Source of the DNA: Treponema sp.
GTDB taxonomy: Bacteria; Spirochaetota; Spirochaetia; Treponematales; Breznakiellaceae
Length of the DNA stretch: 6,317 bases
Direction: 5' to 3'
Assembly: GCA_031254385.1 (NCBI GenBank)
Contig: JAIRUO010000176.1
Location: 1 to 6,317 of the forward strand
Shown here: piece by piece, positions 1 through 5,571 of the stretch
Layout: every line of letters starts with the position of its first letter
Position numbering within the stretch: position 1 is the first letter of the stretch
Notes under the pieces: model-generated
Seen by the model: the letters and a program-made list of their open reading frames with translations, nothing else
The model's database searches: none
What the model was told of the DNA's origin: nothing
Translations under genes and position numbers: made by a program

Positions 1-1031
1 TTTTCCAGTGGCATAACTTGATCCAGCATTAGATTTACCAGAAGTATTGGGGTAAATACCGCCCCCTGTTCTTTGGCTGTAAAATACTGATATATATGGC
101 TGATAACTTCCACTGGTATATGCTCAAAATTATATATATCCCAAAAGTACAACTGATTATTAGCATCAGTATCAGCTTTGACAATGTTCACTATTTTCTG
201 TATCATTTTTTTCGTTAGTCGTTCATCTTTCTTTTCTGTTAAAATAAAAATATTGCCATTAAATTTATTTTCCAAGTGTTTTAACAGCGTTTCAATATCT
301 TCGATTGTTCCATTTTTGAGTACTTCATAAAACGAAGTTGCATCTTTTACATATCTTGAAAAAAAGTTTTTTTCAGTATTGAAAACGCTGCGGTCTTCGA
401 GATATTTTATAAGTAGCGTCAGTAATAATAAACGACGGGCGATTGGATTACTTTCTCCTTCTATTTCTCTGTCAGCTCGTTTTATTTTTTCAAGTAAAAC
501 ATTGTGAGCTGATTTTTTGAAGTTAATATAATTTTTATTTCGCTCATCTTCCCAGAAGGTCCCATCTGCCAGCCGGGAAGCGGAGAACCGCTTGATCTGC
601 TCAATTTGTACATTTATGTCTAGTGCGGTTGAAAGAATTGTATCAAGAGGTTGGTATTTCCAATCGGTTGCTTTTTTGGAAACAGCTTCTGCGGCGCAAC
701 TCAAAATGTCAACACTATTTTCATTTTCTACATATAAAAGCGGGACAGTTCCGTTGAGCCAAAGTGTATGGTGCAACCGGGCTAATGATTCGGTGGTTAA
801 TTTTCCTGAACTATTATCAATGATGTATGCTACTGCCTGTGAAGTTCTAACATCATCCTTTATGAAACGGCGAAAAAAAACAAAATCTATGTTACTACTG
901 ATTTTAAGAGTATCTAGGATAATTCTCTTTTCAGCATGAGGAATGTTACCAGAGGATTTTATACTTACACGGACTAAGCCCTCAAGCTCAGAGTTAGGGG
1001 ATAATTTTAATTGAGATAGAATACTGCTCAT
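1..1031 (-). CDS. N6-adenine-type DNA methyltransferase, N-terminal part (3' end off window)
   Basis: The minus strand is open from ATG at 1031 to base 1 without a stop, giving 343 residues of a longer protein. Residues 145-213 (with FSASRLADGTFWED and NPIARRLLLLTLLIKYLEDR) look like the helical N-terminal region found before the catalytic domain in Eco57I-like/type I M-type N-6 DNA methylases. Residues 295-343 (YFWDIYNFEHIPVEVISHIY, then GAVFTP and a short LMLD..MPL helix) match the segment that normally sits just before the SAM-binding motif I; GxxYTP-like is the family hallmark. Motif I and the catalytic NPPY/F lie off the left edge, so activity cannot be judged. The role would be adenine methylation of DNA, alone or in a restriction-modification or other defence system. 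Start choice: ATG 1031 has GGAG five bases upstream; an in-frame ATG at 1043 adds four residues and is an alternative. The gene is clearly more AT-rich than hflX, suggesting horizontal acquisition. The family assignment is fairly firm; the system type is unknown. Confidence 0.78.
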   Translation of the reverse strand, partial: MSSILSQLKLSPNSELEGLVRVSIKSSGNIPHAEKRIILDTLKISSNIDFVFFRRFIKDDVRTSQAVAYIIDNSSGKLTTESLARLHHTLWLNGTVPLLYVENENSVDILSCAAEAVSKKATDWKYQPLDTILSTALDINVQIEQIKRFSASRLADGTFWEDERNKNYINFKKSAHNVLLEKIKRADREIEGESNPIARRLLLLTLLIKYLEDRSVFNTEKNFFSRYVKDATSFYEVLKNGTIEDIETLLKHLENKFNGNIFILTEKKDERLTKKMIQKIVNIVKADTDANNQLYFWDIYNFEHIPVEVISHIYQYFTAKEQGAVFTPILLVNLMLDQVMPLE

Positions 1032-1080
1032 TTCCTCTCCCATCTCTTACCCCACTCCTACCTTGTCAATCTCTCCCATA
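1032..1080 (-). promoter_or_regulatory. Purine-rich leader and ribosome-binding region of the methyltransferase gene
   Basis: Read on the minus strand, this stretch is almost all purines. It contains GGGAGAG twice (1071-1077 and 1035-1041) and AGGAG once (1055-1059). GGAG at 1037-1040 is spaced five bases from ATG 1031, and AGGAG is eleven bases from the alternative in-frame ATG 1043. Several Shine-Dalgarno-like sites in a row make the exact start ambiguous but support translation beginning here. No clear -35/-10 pair was recognised. Confidence 0.45.
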
Positions 1081-1188
1081 ATCCGGGCCGTCTCCGGTCA
1101 GGGCTAGAACAATCTTCCGGTAATGCTTTAGATTAACCCTCTTTAGTATACACACAGAAAGGTGAGAGAGACAAGGCTTATCCCCACC
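1044..1188 (-). other. Spacer with a 40-codon stop-free stretch in frame with the upstream membrane-protein gene
   Basis: This is the interval between the membrane-protein stop codon and the methyltransferase start region. On the minus strand, the frame of the membrane protein continues past its TGA (1189-1191) for 40 sense codons to a TGA at 1066-1068; the last residues would read LALTGDGPDYGRD. There is no ATG; a GTG lies at codon 12 of the stretch. Its lower part (about 1080-1120) is more GC-rich than both flanking genes. A weak hairpin is possible, pairing 1182-1189 with 1160-1167 (eight pairs, two of them G-U), followed only by a poor T tract, so it is a doubtful terminator. The stretch could be a decayed gene end, a dispersed repeat or chance. 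Confidence 0.3.
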
Positions 1189-1713
1189 TCATATCATCTT
1201 CCTTACTCTAAAATTTGCTACAATAATAAAAACTACTCCCACAAATATTCCGAGTAACCCGCCAATGTAACTTAAATTGTGCATATTCCCCACTACGCAG
1301 AAACTGATTTTATCAACAACTTCATTGGGGACATTGAATCTAGGCAGATTGGTTGCGCTATAATTTGAGAGGCCGTATATTAACGCAATTATTCCTGTAA
1401 GCAATGCTGTTACGCAGGCGCAGCTAAATGTCAGCATCATCACCTTAAAGTAATTTTTCCAGCCAGGAATTATTAAGCCAATTGGTATTATTATAATACC
1501 GATGACTATTCCCATCCACCATGTTGCCTTAATTCCTACAATGCCGGCTCCTAAGCGACTGTGTAACGAGTCCGGTATTTTGAATTGCTGAAATTTAAAA
1601 CAGGTAAAGTATTCTGGAGAAACAGTATAGCTAATTTGATCATGCAGAAAGCCGTATATACCCGCCATACAGCAGATTATAACAAACAACAAAACAAAAA
1701 CCGAAAATTTCAT
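1189..1713 (-). CDS. Small four-helix membrane protein of unknown function
   Basis: The product is a 174-residue hydrophobic protein with predicted membrane segments at about residues 4-22, 65-83, 91-113 and 146-166. The loop after the first helix (residues 24-48, with HDQISYTVSPEYFT and FKFQQF) is polar, aromatic-rich and unlikely to be random. Similar 'HDQ-x-(S/T)YT-x-SPEYFT-x-FKF' loops occur, from memory, in uncharacterised membrane proteins of diverse bacteria; this could not be checked here. A second polar loop (about 114-145) precedes the last helix, and the C-terminus is basic (RVRK). It starts at ATG 1713 with AAGGG (1719-1723) five bases upstream, and begins only 14 bases after the hflX stop, so co-transcription and possibly translational coupling with hflX are likely. 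Base composition is more AT-rich than hflX. No catalytic motif is seen and no function is proposed. Confidence 0.8.
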   Translation of the reverse strand: MKFSVFVLLFVIICCMAGIYGFLHDQISYTVSPEYFTCFKFQQFKIPDSLHSRLGAGIVGIKATWWMGIVIGIIIIPIGLIIPGWKNYFKVMMLTFSCACVTALLTGIIALIYGLSNYSATNLPRFNVPNEVVDKISFCVVGNMHNLSYIGGLLGIFVGVVFIIVANFRVRKMI

Positions 1714-1727
1714 GTTATCCCTTGAAT

Positions 1728-3008
1728 TCAGGTTAAGGCAAATTCCTTGAGCTGGCCAGCGGTCTTTGCGTCTACTCTGGCTTCCATCTCAATAGTTTCA
1801 TCCAGATATTTTTCGGATATCACAGTGCCGCTACGGTGGAGCAGGGCAGCCAAATCCGTGCGCGTCTGGGGGAAGGAATAACGCCGTACCTCGCCGGAGA
1901 GCATGGACTCCATGCAGGCAAGGAGTTCGGGAAGGCCCACTCCGGTGACTGCGGAAACAGCAATTGTGGGGGTTTCGTTATTTTTGTTCATTTTGGATTC
2001 ACGGGCTTCAACGGGAATTTCTGTTTTGTCAATTTTATTGAAAACATCAATCCTTGGAATTTCGGCGGCACCTAAATCAGCCAGTACCGATAGTGTTGTT
2101 TTATACTGGCTCTCCCAGTCGGGTTCGGATGCATCCACTACATTAATTATCAGGTCAGAAAGGCTGGCTTCTTCTAATGTTGACTGAAACGCTTTTACCA
2201 GGGAATGAGGCAGACGGCGTATAAAGCCAACCGTATCCGTCAGCAGCACAGGGAGGCCGCCGGGCAGTTCCAGCCTACGGGAAGTTGAATCAAGAGTCGC
2301 AAAAAGTTTGTCCTCTGCCAATACCCCTGCATCGGTAAGGACATTAAGGATAGATGACTTTCCGGCGTTGGTATAACCTACAAGGGCTGCAACAGGAACT
2401 TGCTGTTTCCGGCGCTGTTTGCGCTGGGTTTCGCGCTGCTGTCGGACTTCTTCCAGTTCCTCTTCCAGACGCTGAATACGCTTTTCCACGTTGCGTCTAT
2501 CTGTTTCAAGGCGGGTCTCGCCGGAGCCACGGGTTCCGTAACGGCCACCGCGCTGGCGGTTAAGGTCGATGTATTTGTGCTGGAGTCTGGGCAGGGAATA
2601 GACTAGTTCAGCCAATTCGGTTTGGAGCGCAGCTTCTCTGGTTTTAGCTTTGCTCGAAAATATCTGGATAATGAGTTCCTGCCTGTCCATGACAGAAAGG
2701 CCGGATAGTTCTTCCCAGTTTCTTTGCTGGGAAGGGCTGATTTCCCGGTCGAAAATAAGACATTCCGCGCCTACAGATTTTGCTTTTTCCGCAATTTCAG
2801 CGGCTTTGCCGGTTCCCATGCCGTATTGGGCATGCTTTTCCCGAATATTGACGATTTCTTTGGCAATTACCTCCAGACCCAGGCTTTGAGCCAGGCTGTC
2901 CAGTTCGCGGAGCAGGGATTCGCTTTCGTTTTTTGAGTTTCTGGATTCCCGTATGCCCGCCAAAAAGACCTTTGGAGGCATTTCTTCATTATTAATGGGT
3001 TCTTTCAT
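1728..3008 (-). CDS. hflX: GTPase HflX
   Basis: This 426-residue protein is a full-length HflX, a TRAFAC-class Obg/HflX GTPase that binds the 50S subunit and, in studied bacteria, splits or rescues stalled 70S ribosomes, notably in heat stress. The N-terminal HflX domain (about 14-150) carries the family signatures YGMGTGKAAEIAE (62-74) and SPSQQRNWEEL (91-101), followed by RLQHKYIDLNRQRGGRYGTR and GETRLETDRR (163-172). A charged helical coiled-coil linker spans about 173-203. The G domain shows G1 GYTNAGKS (211-218), the G2 region ATLDSTSR (237-244), G3 DTVGF (258-262), G4 NKID (324-327) and G5 SAV (352-354), followed by a short C-terminal tail. All nucleotide-binding motifs are intact. The family's usual PGETQLE reads SGETRLE here. 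It begins at ATG 3008 without an obvious Shine-Dalgarno sequence; a TATAAA box lies only about seven bases upstream (3015-3020), so a very short leader is possible. It is the first gene of a likely two-gene unit with the small membrane protein. Confidence 0.97.
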   Translation of the reverse strand: MKEPINNEEMPPKVFLAGIRESRNSKNESESLLRELDSLAQSLGLEVIAKEIVNIREKHAQYGMGTGKAAEIAEKAKSVGAECLIFDREISPSQQRNWEELSGLSVMDRQELIIQIFSSKAKTREAALQTELAELVYSLPRLQHKYIDLNRQRGGRYGTRGSGETRLETDRRNVEKRIQRLEEELEEVRQQRETQRKQRRKQQVPVAALVGYTNAGKSSILNVLTDAGVLAEDKLFATLDSTSRRLELPGGLPVLLTDTVGFIRRLPHSLVKAFQSTLEEASLSDLIINVVDASEPDWESQYKTTLSVLADLGAAEIPRIDVFNKIDKTEIPVEARESKMNKNNETPTIAVSAVTGVGLPELLACMESMLSGEVRRYSFPQTRTDLAALLHRSGTVISEKYLDETIEMEARVDAKTAGQLKEFALT

Positions 3009-3103
3009 ATTTCATTTATAGCATAGATGACTAATTTATATAGGACGCTAATATAGGACACTTGAGTTTTTCAGCAATAATATTCTATTCTATATATGTG
3101 ACA
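3009..3103. promoter_or_regulatory. Divergent intergenic region with a short direct repeat (candidate promoters/operator)
   Basis: This AT-rich 95-base region separates divergently read hflX and the plus-strand membrane-protein gene, so it should hold both promoters. ATATAGGAC occurs twice, at 3038-3046 and 3051-3059, each preceded by CTAAT (3031-3035 and 3048-3052, the second overlapping its copy), which makes an imperfect tandem repeat with a 13-base offset. A TATAAA box on the minus strand (3015-3020) is the best -10 candidate for hflX, and TATATAT-like sequence near 3091-3097 could serve the plus gene, but no convincing -35 element accompanies either. The repeat could be a regulator site or just AT-rich coincidence. 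Confidence 0.35.
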
Positions 3104-4594
3104 ATGTCTCAAAAAGCTGCCTTAAGTTTACTTATCTCAGTCCTGCTTTTTGCAGTATTCTCTGTATTGGCTTTTACAGGGCTTTTTGATTTTTTTGAGA
3201 TACGGTTTTATAACCCTTCCATTACTTCATCTTTATCTAAAGAATTAAACAGGGATGCCCAATCCCTAGAAAATTACTTAAATTATCTGCAAACCCGGTT
3301 TGAGGCTGCTGTGGCTGAGGGATCAGTAAAACGCAGTTTTCTTTCAAATCAAAGTACAGAAGATATTTTTAACCGCTCATGGTATTTTGGTATCCTTCAG
3401 GAATCTATTCCTGGGCTTCAATGGATACGCTTAATAGATACAGGGGGAGTACGGATACATTATTCAAGCAATGCCCAGGATGTAACGCAACAGGACAGGC
3501 TCTCAGTATCCTACCGCAATTACAACAGTATTCCTGGAGTTCCGCCTTATGAATCTATCGCATCAGAAGACAGGGGAAGGGGCAGGCTCATTCTGGATGA
3601 AGATTTAGACAGGGTTTTTATTTCTCTGCCCTCTTATGATTCCTATGACGTTTTCCGGGGAACCGCCCTCTTTTCGATTTCGACCAGGGCTTTAGCGGAA
3701 CAGCTTATAAGGGAGGAAAGGCTAAAAGCCGGAGATGATATTTCGATTATTTCAAATCCCCAGGGGTTTTTAATCGGGAAGCCTACATCTTCCGGCAACT
3801 CCCTGTCTTCTCTAGTCGCTTCCCTTTGGAATGACGGAATTCTTACCCTTACCACTATAAATTCAGAAGAGACAATGGCGCTCCTTTCGGTAAAAACCAG
3901 CCGAGGCTTCTATGTGGGCCGCCTTGTTAGCGAGACTGTTTTTTCCTTTCCAGAGTCAATGAAAGTTATGCTCCTGGTTACCTTTTTCCTTACGGTCTTT
4001 CTTACCGTTTTCCTGATCTTTAGCCTTCGGCAGGATCCGTTTGTCATAGTTCAGAATCGGCTAAAACAGCTTCAGATTTCCCTTATCGAACAATACTATG
4101 AACAGAAGGGAGCTATGGACTGGGGCCGCTGGGGCCGGGAACTTGGACAGCGCCGCGAGGAAATCCGGAATGAACTAAAAAAGGGAATCAAGGACATTGA
4201 GAAAAACAAGAAAGTGAAGAACGATATTGACGTTCTTATTGATAAATCCTGGGATGAACTATTAGCCATAATATCCGGCCATCGTGAAAGCAGCAGTCTT
4301 GCGGACAAGCCAAAGACCTCCAAAGCAGAAGCGGTTCAGGCAGAAGAACCTGCAGAAGCTGAAGAACTTGATGTTGTGGTAGAAGTTGAAGAGGTTGAAG
4401 ATGGAAAAATAATAGCAAATGCAAGAGATATAGAAGACGCAGAGGCTGTGGAAGAACTGGAAGAGGCTGAACTTGTTGAGGATTTAGAAGAAGCCGAACT
4501 TGTAGAAGAACTTGAAGAACTAGAAGAAGTTGAATCCGAAGAAGATACCAATGAGAATCCGCCGGACGCTAACGCAATAGAGTCCGAGGATTAA
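3104..4594 (+). CDS. Two-helix membrane protein with Cache-like outer domain and acidic repeat tail
   Basis: From ATG 3104 the product has 496 residues. A TTG at 3062 would add 14 residues; it has AGGA only three bases upstream, and ATG has no clear ribosome-binding site, so the start is uncertain. Membrane helices lie at about 4-27 and 286-308, enclosing about 255 residues that should face the periplasm. This part resembles a Cache-type sensor fold in outline: a long helix first (LENYLNYLQTRFEAAV), then alternating strands with WIRLIDTGGVRIHYSS, FRGTALFSIS and ISIISNPQGFLIG. The inferred fold needs a structure prediction. After helix two comes a charged, helical cytoplasmic region (about 309-395, with DWGRWGRELGQRREEIRNEL) and then a low-complexity Glu-rich tail (about 405-496) with tandem nine-residue repeats. 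No kinase, HAMP, methyl-accepting, GGDEF or other output domain follows, which is unusual for a Cache-like protein. Its 3' end overlaps the convergent peptidase gene by 26 bases. The function is unknown; signal sensing or scaffolding at the membrane is inference. Confidence 0.85.
   Translation: MSQKAALSLLISVLLFAVFSVLAFTGLFDFFEIRFYNPSITSSLSKELNRDAQSLENYLNYLQTRFEAAVAEGSVKRSFLSNQSTEDIFNRSWYFGILQESIPGLQWIRLIDTGGVRIHYSSNAQDVTQQDRLSVSYRNYNSIPGVPPYESIASEDRGRGRLILDEDLDRVFISLPSYDSYDVFRGTALFSISTRALAEQLIREERLKAGDDISIISNPQGFLIGKPTSSGNSLSSLVASLWNDGILTLTTINSEETMALLSVKTSRGFYVGRLVSETVFSFPESMKVMLLVTFFLTVFLTVFLIFSLRQDPFVIVQNRLKQLQISLIEQYYEQKGAMDWGRWGRELGQRREEIRNELKKGIKDIEKNKKVKNDIDVLIDKSWDELLAIISGHRESSSLADKPKTSKAEAVQAEEPAEAEELDVVVEVEEVEDGKIIANARDIEDAEAVEELEEAELVEDLEEAELVEELEELEEVESEEDTNENPPDANAIESED
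4451..4531 (+). repeat. Three tandem 27-base units coding acidic nonapeptides
   Basis: Units at 4451-4477, 4478-4504 and 4505-4531 translate to EELEEAELV, EDLEEAELV and EELEELEEV in the tail of the membrane protein. The peptide period is better conserved than the DNA: synonymous changes (CTG/TTA/CTT, GAG/GAA, GTT/GTA) separate the copies, so these are not very recent slippage products. Related acidic sequence (AEEPAEAEEL, VVVEVEEVED) extends upstream to about 4325 without strict periodicity. The reverse strand of this tract yields Ser-rich spurious reading frames. Confidence 0.8.
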
Positions 4595-5525
4595 CCGTAA
4601 CGCCGTTTTTATAAACAGTAAAATGCAAATGATTTCCGGTACTCTTTCCGGTTGAACCCATCAGCCCAATACGCTCTCCGGTAACCACATAAGCACCGGA
4701 CTTAACAGAAATGGAACTTAGATGACCATACAAAGTGCTGTACCCCGAATGATGCGAAATAACTACATAATTTCCAAAAGTATCATTATAACTTGCGGTT
4801 ATTACCCGGCCTGACATGGCAGCCCGTATTACAGTTCCGTAAGCGCCGCCTATGTCTATGCCGGTGTGGAAGGTACGTACTCCCTCAAATGGGTCTATCC
4901 TGTACCCATAAGGAGAAGTTATATAGCCTGTTACTGGCCACATAAAAAGGTCGCCGTTTATTTCCTGGAGTTCGGTCGAACCCATACGGGCACCAGGGAT
5001 AAACAAGACCGTCTTGTACGCAGTGGAATCGCCGAATAACTCATTGACAATTTTTATTGCTTCCTCATCAACGCTATATTTTTCGGCAATCGCAGAAAGG
5101 GTATCGCTGCTATTTACTTCATGATAAATTCCGTCCTGATTTGGAATCTTAAGAATTTGATTAATCTGAAGCTGCCGGGAATTCTTGATGGCGTTTACCG
5201 AAAGAAGCGTATCTTGATTAAGTCCTTTACTTAAGGCTATGGCGCTGATGGTATCGCCTTGTATTACTTTATACGTATCATATAAGAGAATCCGGGGCCT
5301 AAAAAACAGCTCTGGTTCTGGAACTACTACGATCTCCCAATCGATTTCTTCTGTATCTGGCTCTGCGGCAATTTGTTCAGAAAATGGGCCACCTATGCCG
5401 TTTTCTGTTTCAAGGCTTTTCCAGTCCACAATAGACAAGGCAGGAATTAAGGGCAGGGATAAGGTATAAACCAAAATGAGGAGGAGCATGAATCTAAAAG
5501 GGAAAAGTTCCTTTTCTGTATTCAA
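4569..5525 (-). CDS. Secreted LysM-LysM-M23 peptidoglycan endopeptidase
   Basis: This 318-residue protein has an N-terminal hydrophobic segment (about 11-32), either a signal peptide or a membrane anchor; no lipobox Cys is present. A linker rich in Asp/Glu/Pro (about 40-75) follows. Two LysM peptidoglycan-binding modules come next: about 85-128 (YKVIQGDTISAIALSKGL, ILKIP) and 134-177 (YHEVNSSDTLSAIAEKYSV, VLFIP). The C-terminal M23 (lysostaphin/DD-endopeptidase-type) domain spans about 196-316. Zinc ligands are visible as H220 and D224 (HTGID) and H301 (HLHF), with H268 (YGHLS) and H299 completing the active-site set, so it looks catalytically competent, unlike degenerate EnvC/NlpD-type relatives. 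Expected role: cleaving stem-peptide cross-links in the periplasm during growth or division. The start is TTG 5525, supported by AAGGAG nine bases upstream; an internal ATG at codon 13 lacks such a site and would remove the charged N-terminus. It lies downstream of the prenyl synthase gene on the same strand and ends inside the convergent gene. Confidence 0.93.
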   Translation of the reverse strand: MNTEKELFPFRFMLLLILVYTLSLPLIPALSIVDWKSLETENGIGGPFSEQIAAEPDTEEIDWEIVVVPEPELFFRPRILLYDTYKVIQGDTISAIALSKGLNQDTLLSVNAIKNSRQLQINQILKIPNQDGIYHEVNSSDTLSAIAEKYSVDEEAIKIVNELFGDSTAYKTVLFIPGARMGSTELQEINGDLFMWPVTGYITSPYGYRIDPFEGVRTFHTGIDIGGAYGTVIRAAMSGRVITASYNDTFGNYVVISHHSGYSTLYGHLSSISVKSGAYVVTGERIGLMGSTGKSTGNHLHFTVYKNGVTVNPRTLLR

Positions 5526-5540
5526 CCCTCATTTCTCCTT
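5526..5540 (-). promoter_or_regulatory. Ribosome-binding site deciding a TTG start, with an overlapping mini-frame
   Basis: AAGGAG at 5535-5540 is nine bases from TTG 5525, the start of the peptidase. An ATG at 5532 lies only two bases after the same AAGGAG and opens an out-of-frame 12-codon reading frame that ends within the peptidase coding sequence. The two-base spacing makes use of that ATG unlikely, so TTG is preferred. Confidence 0.6.
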
Positions 5541-5571
5541 TTATTTTAATAATCGGATATGAAGCACAGTC

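Noticed and set aside
592..939. Plus-strand 115-codon open frame
   Set aside because: It lies antisense inside the methyltransferase coding region, which has recognisable family sequence on the minus strand; the plus-strand product shows no domain-like sequence.
1081..1100. CCGG...CCGG symmetry in the spacer
   Set aside because: Four-base self-complementary blocks this close are expected by chance in a GC-rich patch and no longer stem can be extended from them.
1160..1189. Hairpin as an intrinsic terminator for the hflX unit
   Set aside because: Only eight pairs with two G-U and a 14-base loop, and the following sequence on the minus strand is not a real T run; it is kept only as a note within the spacer entry.
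1836..2936. Several plus-strand open frames across hflX
   Set aside because: All are antisense to an intact hflX with every GTPase motif in place and show no recognisable protein features.
4336..4551. Minus-strand frame rich in serine (71 codons)
   Set aside because: It is the reverse-strand reading of the GAA/GAG-rich acidic repeat tract (TTC/CTC and shifted TCT/TCC codons), so the Ser runs are an artefact.
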